Below are positions 35,111-46,125 of a stretch of DNA of 64,000 nt, piece after piece. Position 1 is the first letter of the stretch, and each line of letters begins with the position of its first letter. The translations under genes and the position numbers were made by a program. Under the pieces are notes generated by a model that saw only the letters and a program-made list of their open reading frames with translations, was not told the DNA's origin and did not search any database. The DNA comes from Undaria pinnatifida (taxonomy: Eukaryota; Sar; Phaeophyceae; Laminariales; Alariaceae): NCBI GenBank assembly GCA_012845835.1, contig JABAKD010000029.1:9159194-9223193 (forward strand), read 5' to 3'.

Positions 35111-36259
35111 CCTTCGTCAGAGCTCCACCTCTCACCTGTGTTCCACCTCCGTCTTCCGTGACTACTTCATTCGATGTCTTTCCCCTTCAGGCCACTACCT
35201 GAACGACAAGGCAACCATTATTCTGGCCACTAACAACGGCCCCGGCGTCGTCGCCACCATCTGGTCCGACATATCTGGGAAATATTTCACCGGCTTCTGC
35301 ATCCACCGCGCCGATGCGTCTGCCACTTCAAACCGCTACCACCGGCAACGCGCCCTCTTCCTGGCCACTACCACAAACGCTGGCGTCATCGCACCGTCAG
35401 CGACGACCAGTTGGGACATATTTCGCAGACTCCTGCAGTCACCGCGCCGGTAGGCCTGCTCCTTCAGTCCGCTACCAATCGCCCCCGGCGTCATCGCCAT
35501 CTTCGGCAACTTCGGGCCTTCTCTACCGCCTATTTCAGCAACCACGCCGTCATCCTCGCTGCGTAAAAAGCTAACTCCAACACCACGAGCACCGCAGGCA
35601 TCTCCACTGGCCCACTTTAAAGGACTACTACAGCGTCAACGTTTCCTCCTACATGTACGCTGCGGAACACGCACATTCCACCGCCGCGTACGATATCCGA
35701 CACCTTCTTCAATCAACCATATTGATGTACTACAGCCTCGCCTTCAACCGCCACAGAGCTCCTACCGTATCGTCCGCAAACACCCCACCCTCACTGGTTC
35801 ATGCTCGGAGCTCTTCAACGCGTTTTGCTGGACCATCATCCGTCTCCAGCGCTCCTACCACATCTTCCGCGAACACTCCACCGCTACCGCCTCGCGATCG
35901 GCGCGCTGTAGCGCACCCTAGTACGACCACCAGCTGCGTTTCATCGGATTGTTCTTCAGACTCTGCACCATCCGGTTCCAAGATCAACCTACGGCGTGTC
36001 TACTGCACATACTCGCGGAACACCATCTACGGATCGGCGTGTCTACAACGCCACGCGACAGGGATATCTGCAGCCAGGGTATTATCGCCTTGAGTCGCAC
36101 GTGCCCTTTTGTCTCATTGTCCCTCCCCCTAACCATGTTTCTTGAGTTCCTTCTTGAGTTTCTTCACGGGACTTGTTTTGTGCCCATCGGCTTCTTGATT
36201 TTCTCTTTTGGGTTTGATTTTTTTATTTTTTAGTATGTTTCAAGGTGCCCCTTCTTTGC

Positions 36260-36405
36260 CTTGACTTTTCGGGTTGTCCCACGTTTGACCAGCACGTATG
36301 TTTGCGTGCTTGTGTCGGTGTGCTACCCTGACGTTTCGGGTTGTCCCACTTTTGACCAGCACGTATGTCTGCGTGCTTGTGTCGGTGTGCTACCCTGGCC
36401 TTCCA
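36260..36405 (+). repeat. About 63-bp tandem duplication inside the 7.25-kb element
   Basis: CGGGTTGTCCCAC then TTGACCAGCACGTATG then GCGTGCTTGTGTCGGTG occurs twice in a row. It is followed at 36610-36930 by three to four degenerate units of about 100 bp with CACTACGTACG and ATTGAGGCGTCGTA-like words. Confidence 0.85.
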
Positions 36406-37600
36406 GCCACTGATTTAGCTCGCTCGATTTTCGTAACCAGGCCAAAAATTGGTCATGGTTTCGTCTTCCTGTTCCCGCCGGTTTAGTCTGCCCCGTTTTC
36501 GTAACTTGGCCTCAAACCTGCCGCGGTTTCGCTTCCTCCCGCCAGCTTAGCATACCCTTGTTTCGCAGCCCGCGAAACCGCTGTGGATGAAAAAATTTGG
36601 TTGGCCTTTCCCTTGCTTTCTGCACTACGTACGATGTAGGTGCATATTTTGGCATCGTTTATGTCCCCAAACCCGCTGTGGTATGCCCATCTTGGCTCTT
36701 CTTCTGCTTTTTGCACAACACATTCATTGGTACTTATTGCGGCGTCATATTTGGATTCTTACCGCTATGGCATATATATATGTCTTAGCCCTTCATCACC
36801 TATTTGCACTACGTACGTCAAGGTGTTTATTGAGGCGTCGTACTTTTTTCTCTCATCACTGTGGTATATGCGCTCTGGCCCTTCCTCTGTCTTCCGCACT
36901 ACGCACGCCGTAGGTGCTTTTAGAGGCGTGTTGTCCACCTTGTTTGCGTCATATCGCCCTGCACAAGTCCCCTCTTCTCGGTTGGACATCCAAGTGCTCT
37001 CGCGTATGTTTCCCCCGATTTTTCGCCGCTTAGCTTCCAATAGGAACGGCTCTAGTAGGCCACATTTTCAGCGTTTCACGACATCAACTTTTTGCTAGTA
37101 TGTTCGGGTCCGTCGTTTGTTCACGACCCCCCCCTCTAGGCCTCTTTATAGTATCAGCCCCCGAATCCATGGTAGTTTCGCTTGATCCTCATTAGCCTGA
37201 ACTTCGCTTGCACGCTGTGCATGAGCCCCGCTAGCATTTTTAGAGTCGTACGTCATTTGCCCCCCGCCTCTGTCCGGCGTATGGTATCAGCCCGCGACAT
37301 CGTAACAGTTTTGTCTGATTCCTTCTCAGCCATCGTAACAGTTTTGTCTGATTTCTTCTAAGCCATCGACAGTTTCGTTTGATTCCTCCTCAGCCGAGAT
37401 ATCGTCTGTACCATGTGCGTGCTCTTTCGCCGAGTTCCTGGGTCCTCCGTTGTGTTAAGACCCCGTTTTCACCGCTCTCACGATATGATTTGAAAACAAT
37501 ATCGTGTTAGCTTGATTTTTCGATTTCGTTTTTCCTTCCTCCTGTACTATGTGCCGGATGGGAACGTACACCCCCTCCCCTCTGCAGTGTGTGCATTTGA

Positions 37601-37840
37601 CTGATTCTACGATAGCCCCCCCGAAACCAACGTTTTTATTTAACGAACGTTTCTGGGCTGCTCGACACAAGGAAGGATACTATTGATAGACAAGTGTCCA
37701 CAAATTTTCTTGTGTGCAAAGGTCTATCGATCGATGACGTCGGGGTGTCGAGGGACACCGTCTTTCAGGAGATACGACCGGGAGCTGGTTTTGAAACCGG
37801 CGATTTCGTTAGAGAAAAGTTGGGGGGGGCTACCGTAGAA
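37601..37840 (-). mobile_element. MITE family 1, copy b (inside the 7.25-kb LTR element)
   Basis: The family's right end, CTGATTCTACGATAGCCC, comes first on the plus strand and the left end (GGGCTACCGTAGAA) last, so this copy is inverted. It sits within the 34197-41448 retroelement, so it is a nested, later insertion or was carried along with it. Confidence 0.85.
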
Positions 37841-38344
37841 GGCCTCATTTTCGGAACGTATTTCCTCCCGACTCTGGTGTTCGTGCACTTTCGGAACCTA
37901 TACTTGTACCTTCCGCTTTCGCGTCCATGCAACGCAGGTACTAGTTGTCTTGTCTTGTTATTTCTAGTCACGCTTGCTCCTTAGTGGTTATGGTTGTACG
38001 CAGCTAACGACCGACCGTAGTAGCCTTCTCTCCTTTCTTGTGGGAGGATTTGTTCGTGAATGCCTAGTGCGCGTATTTTACTTGGATCCTACTGTCTCAG
38101 TACAATTCTACCTGGCAGGTACCAGTATAGTCAGTTCTATCGCCTCGTGACCCCCCAAAGTACCCCCTTAAGGTCTGACTATCGTTGAGACTCCAAAAAC
38201 GTGTTATTAATGTAGTAGTATGTCTTCTGTCTTCTTTGGCGCATTCAAAGCATGGCATTTGTTCGTTCTTCGGTGATCTTCATGGTCGCCTTTGATATTG
38301 AACTTGTGCCCAAGTTGTTCTACTTTTCTGCAGTACGACGAGTG

Positions 38345-38523
38345 TTCGTTGTTGTTGTTGTTGCTGTTGTTGTTGATGTTGTTGTTTTTTGTTGCTTGTT
38401 GTCGTTTTTAATTGTTTTTTGTGTTTTCGTTGTTGTTTTCGTTGTTGTTTTTTGTGGTTTTGTTGTTTTTGTTGTTTTATGTTTTTTGTGGTTTTGTTGT
38501 TTTTGTTGTTGTTGTTGTTGTTG
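38345..38523. repeat. GTT-rich imperfect microsatellite
   Basis: GTT repeats with GTTTTT and GTGGTTTT interruptions across about 180 bp, inside the 7.25-kb element. Open frames here are low-complexity artefacts. Confidence 0.9.
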
Positions 38524-40691
38524 GACTTTTCTTGCCCCTTGGCATACTTCTCTTTTGTTATTGGATGTTTCTTGCTTCTTGGCGTACTTTTTCCCACGAC
38601 TGGCGTCGCTGCACTTTAGCCCCAGCCACTTAGTATTACGGCATTCCAGCTATTGCTACCATCTATACGAGGTCCCATATTGTCGACCATTGGCTTCACA
38701 TTGAGATCCCTCCTTTGGTCCCACGTTAGCGATCCCGTGCTGACTCTCCACCCCATCTGTCGGTTCTCTTTGGCCTCTACCTTCTGGTTTGGTTGTACCT
38801 GCCCCCAAGGGATCCTTGTTGTTTAGCTCCGTTTTAGCTTTGGAGTCAGCGGATCTATTCCCCTGGACCCCTCTTTCTTACCTATTTTCCTGGCACCCCG
38901 ACCCCTACGGTCCAACGACACTGACCCCCGTCCTGGCTTTGCAGCTAACAGGTCTTGTTTCTATCGACCACTCTGTCTTGTTTCTTTTCGGCGTACCTGC
39001 CCATAGGGTTTAACTACACCGGCCTTTACAGCCCGTCCTGACTGTGCAGTCCACAGGCCGTCCCCTCTTAGCCTCCGTTTTTCTCTTGGCTTGTTGGCGT
39101 ACTTGTTGCATCGGTCTTTTGACCCCAGCTTGTGGCTTCGCAGCCCATATAGGTTGCTTCCTGTCGACCCCTTTCAAGTTATGTTTTCAGCGAAATGGTT
39201 TTCGTCTTCGATACGTACCTAGTGTTGCTCGTTTTCTTAAAGTAGCCTTCTAAGGTCCCTTGCTCCGGACCCTCCTTCTTTTTGCCAGGCTGGAGTACGT
39301 TGCTGTGACACGATTTGCCTACTTTCTGTTTTTCCGTGCATTTTTCTCGGTTACCGTTTTAGGGTTGCTCCACGTTAGCGACCCCGTGTTCCCGACGTAT
39401 AGTACCTAGCTGCGGCTTTATTCGTATTGTCTCCTCTGTTCCCTACATTATTTCTGGAGCTAGACACTTCCAGCACTGCTTCGAGCTGAACGAGTATCTT
39501 CGTGTTGACCCTATCTTTGCCTTGCTTTGTTATGGTTGAATAGCCTCGCTACGTTTGCTGGCATTATTCCCGCTATTAGTTAACCTCTCAAGGTGTCATA
39601 TGTCGACTTTCTTTCCCTCTTCCGATAGTACCTTCCGTCTTTCCGTGTCTACGTTTCAATTTCGTCCTTGTTAGCGTATTGCTTTGGCTAGGTGACCTCA
39701 CCACTTATTCCTCCCCGTTATCTTGGTACTGTACCCAGATAGCTTCTAAGGGTACTCCACTGTTGCCCCTTGGTTCAGCTTCCGGCGTATCACGCACGCC
39801 TCCAGTACCACCATTTTGGTGTTGTCTGTGCCCCCGTCCAGGTGTTGTCTTTCTCTGCGTTTTCGCGATTTGTTTTGGTTGCCTCGGTTCCCCGTTCTAC
39901 AGTTTGACCAAGGGCCTTACGCTAGCCTCATAGGTCCCACATTACGGCCCCTGTGCTTTCGTTACACTTCAGCGTATTGGTTTTTCATAGTTCTGCCTTT
40001 GGTCCAACGGTCCCACACGTCAACCTTCCAGGTCCAACCTCGCAGACACTGACATTATTTTAGGCAGTACTTTTTGTTTTCTCTCGTGTCAGGCTCTTTC
40101 TTTTCTGCCTTGCGGCCAGTGACCCGACGCTTGCGTACTTCTTCGCGCCTTGACTGCTTCTCTTTCACCGTCCAACCGATGGCCCCACGTCAGCTTTCCA
40201 TCTCCAACATAGTGGACTTTGACGTTCGCTTAGGCAGTGTTCCTTGTATTTTTCTTGTCTTTCGGCAAATGGACCGATCGCCCGCCCCTTCGGCACTACG
40301 TTTCGGCCCTAGATTTGTCTTTACAGCGTGACACGTGTTTCCTTCTTCTCTTCTGACATTGTTTCCGCGTCCATACCTTCCTCTTTGGCTCCTTTCGCAT
40401 CCTTGCGCTCAGCGGCCTCGCCATTCGTGCTTGCGTAGGCCAATCGCTACTGGTATACCGTAGGTACATACCCTTTCCCAAGCTCTCACGGTTGTGAGCT
40501 CCATCATAGGGTTGTATATCGTGCAACGAGGCTTTTTCGCCTCATTATTACGAGGTGTGGGGGAATCTATAGCCTCATTTTCGTTTGTTTCGAATAGCCG
40601 CATCTTCGATCTCCTTTCCAATTCTGGATCTTTTGTTGACATCCTTTGATTGCCAGGTGACCTGCATCTATGACTATTCAGGGTGGCTAAA

Positions 40692-41448
40692 TGTAATGGA
40701 GTGCCCTCCGTAGAACGTTTCTAGATTCGACGTGAAACCGTGTCATGGTTGAGGTGAAACCACGTGATATTAGATATCACATTCACGTCAAGGCCATCAT
40801 AGATGGGCGGTAATGTAGGTGACGATGATGGGACAAGCAGGACGCCCATCATCTCTCTACCTGCTCTAGCCTGCGTTTTTCCCTGCGCTACCCCGCACTA
40901 CCGTGCCTAGCCCTGTTATGTCTGTCTTTTTATTATTTTTATTCTTTATTTTATTATATTTTTTCATCCTCCGGCGGATGGATGGGGAAAAATAAAGCTT
41001 TAGCTCACTACACTTCCACGTATTTTCATACGCGTCGTGTGTCGATTTAACTCAGTTGCTTTCGCAGCCCAACGCTAGCGGGCGCACCCTTCGGGTCCCA
41101 TTGTAGGTATAGCGTAAGCTGTCCCTATCAGTGGTCTTCGTTACAACCCCGGCAGCGCAAGCTGCCGTTGTATACGGATGCGTGTGTATGTCGACCCGGC
41201 CTGTCCCCCGAGGGTCAGTTTCGGTGGAGATAGCCACCCGGAATGTCATTTTTTCGGGTAGTGTGGGACTTGCGCAAGCTCACCCACTATCAATATTAAT
41301 AGTATCCTTTTTAGGGAAATAATGCATATAAGCTATTGAGTCTATCCAGCGAGCCTTGAGGAGAGACCAATGGAGACACTGGAACCCATGAGGAGCATGC
41401 TTCCCAACACCGACCAACCACGCATCCCCCTCTTGGATTACCACTACA
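40692..41448 (+). repeat. Right LTR of the 7.25-kb element
   Basis: About 757 bp. It includes a segment absent from the left copy (about 40937-41310) with AATAAA-like AAAAATAAAGC and a small hairpin CGGCAGCGCAAGCTGCCG near 41150. Either the left LTR lost this segment or the right one gained an insertion. Confidence 0.75.
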
Positions 41449-41452
41449 AAAC

Positions 41453-41519
41453 CGCTTGGATATTGACAGGTCCGGTATATCGGCCGACCTGGTATCCCGC
41501 CGTTTCAGGAGGGGAGAAG
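41453..41519 (+). mobile_element. Right remnant of the split TRIM-like unit
   Basis: GGATATTGACAGGTCCG through CCCGCCGTTTCAGGAGGGG corresponds to the last third of the interior seen at 33905-33973. No third LTR follows. Confidence 0.72.
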
Positions 41520-43889
41520 CAATAGACCACAGCACCGAAGAGCAAGCAGAGACGACATGTCCTTGCCAAGCGCGACAGGCACGCCCATGGAAATACATAC
41601 AGCAGGCATGCCACACTCACTCGTACTGGTACGTACCGCTACCAAGTACCTGGCAGCAAGTGAAAACGTAGACCCGCAGCCGCTAAAGTTGGTATGGGTT
41701 GCGCTGAATTATCGAGCGACGGAAGCCATGGTCTAGTCTATGGTGTCACAGCAGTGCTGCCGTAAGATCTACCTGGTAGAAATAATTTAGATCGTTCGAC
41801 AAAAAAAGCCAAGGTCACGACGGCTGTGGGTACTGCAGTTAGTAGTAGTTCCACGATGGTGGCAGTAACAACACGATGGCGGCAGCCAGACAGACGACCA
41901 CGAACATGTTCTAACGGGAATCTACTCGATTTCGCGCTCGAATCAATTACGTAGTCTAATAATGGCAGACGTTCCGCTACCTATAGACTAGACGTGGAGA
42001 CTTCTAATATGAATTTGAGTGACGGGCAAGGAATCCGCGACACAACATGGCAGACACGAAGCGATCAAGACAGAAAATACGAGAGCACTCGCCACAGGCG
42101 ACTCAGCATTAGCGCAGAGGAAACGCTTCACAATTACGAGTACACATCGCAGCAAGTTGCAGCGCTGGGGCGGGGCTGGGGCTCTGGGCTGCTCACCAAC
42201 TTTCGCCAGATCGGCGCGTTACCAAACCCCTCAATAGAAACGCCAATCCAATGAGGTGAAACCCTTTCCCTCCGTCAACATGTGTTTTGGGTAAGCCATA
42301 CGCCACTTGCACCGACTGAAAACGACGGACACCCAACGAAGAACAAAGCAAAGTAAGTCGCAATTGAAAGCATCATGGGTAGAGTATAAGGGCCTTGTCC
42401 CACTGTGCGCCGTGGCCATGTTTGTTCAAGGCGCAGCGTTTGTGTTCGCGGTGTGCGTCGATTGCGTTTTGGCCAACACAGTCAAGTATAGACTAGTATA
42501 TACTGGCTCTATTCAATACGAGTGCAATCCATCCATGCTTGAATGCTTCAAGATCTCTTAGGTCGACCAGAGAACAGACAGCATAGATTGGTAAAACATC
42601 AAGGCCTAGTTTTCCGGGTAATGGGGAATGGAGGACACACGTAAATCATAGTCGTACGTACACATCAGGTGTGCTGTGAGAGTCGCTGTGTACGTCTGCT
42701 ACACCACTTGTTGCACGATGTACAAGGCATCATAATACTGCAGCCGGAATCTGTGATCCAGATACCTGGACACCATATGGTACTTTTTGCACCATGTACA
42801 AGGCATAGTAATATCCGGAATCTGTGATCCAGATACCTGGTATACACGAGATATGTGATACAAACGTGTATACCTGCACGGCAGTAACAAATGTGGCAAT
42901 TCTGCTGTTGAACGGCAATAGCAGCAGTGGTAGTTTTGTGTTTGAACGATATGTATTGATGTACCTACCTGGTCTATGCACTTTCCACCTATGCTATGGT
43001 ACGTGTGTGGTACCTTTTGCATGCACCTGCGACCTCACGCAGTGGTACAAGGCTCGGAGACTTGTCGCTGGAGGCGGGTTCATTCATCAGCAGTACAACA
43101 GCATTGTTATACAAGGTTCCCCTCCGGGAAGTAAGTGCCTAGGGGAGTGTCGCAAGGACACACTATTTTCACTACCGGCCGCAATGACCTTTTCTGTTTG
43201 TACATGATACAAAAAAAACTTGCCCGGAAAAATAATGAATTCGCATATTACCCGCACAGAGTACTTCTTGGGTTTACTCAATAGCAGTAATTTTAGCACT
43301 TTTTGGGCGTACTCGATATGGACGTGCCCACGACCGATCTGTTCTTGAGAAAATACACAGCGCCGCTTGATGACACACAAAACTTTTACACCGTATGACA
43401 TGTATGATTTCGAGAAGAACGTCACAACTCGAACTCCAGCTTATTAGGGACCACCAGGAAGCGAGAAGGGGCACGTGTGGCGTGGGATGCGGCACGTATT
43501 GAAAATCAGGGAGCAAGAGGAGAATAACACGTGACATATGCTATGACAAAAAAAGAAACTCGCCGCCGTAAAGAGAGGATATAGCACGCGCACGCACATG
43601 GTCCTATACCTGTAGCGTTTTGCTCCCCGCACGTTGTCTGCTGTCTGCCATCTGCGATCTTCGCAAAAACCACAGAAAAAATACTCGTTGAAAAACTGCC
43701 TATGTGGACGATGGGTTGGTATCTAAATTATTACTATTACAAAGGTCCCTATGTTTCCGCATCGATGGACACGCGCACCCAGAGCGGCAGCACAGCAGAA
43801 ACGTGTGGTATGGTGGGGTGACAAATTATGACAGGCTCCGACATAAGCAACTCGCCGCAGCATAGCGAGGGCACGCCAAGCGCACATAA
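41520..43889. other. Intergenic, no recognised gene
   Basis: Contains only the 42.7-kb duplication. The frame at 41994-42254 is polar and unrecognised. Confidence 0.5.
42715..42845. repeat. About 78-bp direct duplication
   Basis: TGTACAAGGCATCATAATA ... CCGGAATCTGTGATCCAG-ATACCTGG occurs twice, at 42718-42768 and 42796-42840. Confidence 0.85.
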
Positions 43890-44840
43890 ATGGTGTCACC
43901 TACCGCTGCTGCTGTGCGGCAGAGTTGTAGCGTTGTGCTCTCCGAATGTTGTCTGCTGTCTGTCATCCGCGATCTTACATGAATAGTGTTGCCTACCGCT
44001 GATGCTGTGCGGTAGAGTTGTAGCGCTGTGCTCTCTTGGTATGGTGCATTATTATATACGAAGCACACCCACATGAACATGAATATAAGGATCGTTTGGG
44101 TACTAATATGATATTTAAACGATCCTTACACTTTACGCCGGCATGTCGCTTGACACTAGCCAGAAGAAGCAGTAGCAGCAGCAGCGAGAGGTAGTGGCGT
44201 ATAGGCAGGTAGAGCATTGCAGGCTAGGGTTGTGCTCTCGGAATGTTGTCTGCTGTCTGTCATCTGCGATCTTACATAAATGGTGTTGCCTACCGCTGCT
44301 GCTCTGCGGTAGAGTTGTGGCGCTGTGCTCTCTTGGTATGGTACGATAACATGTACGAAGCACACCAACATAAACATGAATATAAGGATCATTTGGGTAT
44401 TATTATGATATTCAAACGATCGTTACACTTTACGCCGGCATGTCACTTGACACTCGCCAGAAGCAGCAATAGCAGCAACAGCGCGAGGTAGTGGCGTTTA
44501 GGCGGGTAGAGCATCGCAGGCTAGGGTTGTGCTTTCCGAATGTTGTCTGCTGTCTGTCATCTGCGATCTTACATAAATGGTGTTGCCTTCCGCGGCTGGG
44601 CGCTGTGCGGCAGAGTTGTAGCGCTGTGCTCTCTTAGTATGGTACGATATTATATACGAAGCACAGCAACATGAACATGAATATAAGGACCGTTTGACTA
44701 CTAATGTGATATTCAAACAATCGTTACATTTTACGCCCGCATGTCACTTGACAGAAGCAGCAGAAGCAGCAGCAGCGAGAGGTAGTGGCGTATAGGCGTG
44801 TAAAACATCGCAGGCTCCGATCAAAGTAATCGCCTACTAC
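43890..44840. repeat. 297-bp tandem repeat array
   Basis: The word GCCTACCGCTG recurs at 43991 and 44288, and as GCCTTCCGC at 44585, giving a 297-bp period. A shorter 94-bp unit begins at 43897 and lacks the central 200 bp. Units share ACATAAATGG, TTTACGCCGGCATGTC and GTTGTCTGCTGTCTG. No gene is apparent. Confidence 0.88.
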
Positions 44841-46125
44841 AACGGCAGCCACTCGCATAGAGTTGCAGGCTGCTGCTGCTAGGGGGCTGGACTGCTGCTG
44901 GGCGGCAGGATCGTAGCGTGGTGCTCTGTGCAAAAATAGGGAAATATACATGTACCCTCTACGAGCAGAAAAACCCGGTTCGCATCCAAATCTTACGTGC
45001 GTACACGGGGATAGGGGATGCATAAACCCAATCCCCGGGGATGTTGCGGAAACCCGGGGATTTGCATTATGTTCACCCAAGGCCAAAAAAGTTTAAAAGG
45101 CTTGCCGCGCGCGACACACTGCACGGATGGCGCCCAAGCCTCCGGTATCGTGACCTCGACGGTCGAATTGTGCCCACCCCATCCGACGTTTCGGACAAAG
45201 GTGCGAGCACAAAGAGATACGCCCGAAGGAAAAAATGACAATTATACACATACACATACGCCGGAGTAAAAGGCATGATACCGAGTCGTGCCTACCAGTA
45301 CACTGTAGTCAAATGCAGCAGTTCTACGAGTACGGCGTATACATTTCGAAGTACTGCAGCACACGATACGATGCCTACTTAGAAAATGAGCAAGAAAACC
45401 AACCTGAAGCTTGTGGGGAAATAGTAAATTCGGGAGTCGTTATGCTGAAGTTAATGAAGAATGTACCCATTAAGTGGTAAGAAGTCCAGCCTGGACCAGC
45501 TTTCCTGTTTCTCATGGTTAATTGGCGCTCTCTACGTTTTTTTATTTTTTACCTCTACTTTTTTTTCTTCTTTTCATCATCACTTTTACACTCAAGCTCA
45601 ACTTGTAAGAGGGAACCTCATCGACCTTCTGGACAAACCCTGGTCCAAGGTGTCTTCCCTACTCCTCACCGGTACATGCCTTCACCTTTATTGCGCACAG
45701 GGTACGGTATTCTCACTTTTTAGTCTTTTTCCTCGTCGATTTTGTCGGATTTTTGCTAACTCACGCTCTCGCGCGTTCCGCTCGGCAAAATAAAAAGTTC
45801 CGACGAGCACGAGTATGCACTCGGGAGGATTCGAACCTGTATTATTGGACGAGATTCACCCACTTTTCTACAGGGGAGGCCTGCACACTACTGTGCGTAC
45901 TCGTACATATATTGCAGCTTTAATGCGTTCCGAAGTTCCTATTTGGATGGTGTACACGTACGGTATGTCGCTACCGCAAGTCAACCTGGATCCCGTATTC
46001 GCGTATCGAGTCCATGTGTTCCTTCCACCAACTGCAACACACTCGACACGGGCATCGCAGGTGACGACACCCTCCCCCACTACAACAATCAGCAAGCAAC
46101 GCCGTACATCCAGCGGCTCCCCAAT
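44841..46125. other. Upstream region of the dehydrogenase gene
   Basis: T-rich segment at 45530-45600 and short unrecognised frames. No clear TATA box or initiator could be assigned to the dehydrogenase start. Confidence 0.4.

Larger units (their letters stand above)
34197..41448 (+). mobile_element. Large non-coding LTR retroelement (LARD-like), 7.25 kb
   Basis: The 5' part of the right LTR (40692-41448) repeats the left LTR (34197-34554). The outer ends are TGTAATGAAG and ACCACTACA, i.e. TG...CA with a short inverted repeat. The word AAAC flanks both ends (34193-34196 and 41449-41452; AAAAC if the last A is counted with the target). Outside these points the two halves of a small retroelement join perfectly, confirming the insertion point. 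The interior has tandem repeats and strongly pyrimidine-rich DNA but no gag, protease, reverse transcriptase or integrase motif in any frame I read. Mobilisation would need enzymes from elsewhere. Confidence 0.8.

Noticed and set aside
34312-35161. Ser/Pro-rich proteins encoded in the 7.25-kb element
   Set aside because: The frames switch between copies of the 187-188-bp tandem repeat because of a one-base indel; no conserved product.
45790-45870. tRNA on the minus strand suggested by GGTTCGAATCCTCC
   Set aside because: The box-B word is good but the T stem has mismatches and I could not form acceptor or anticodon stems.
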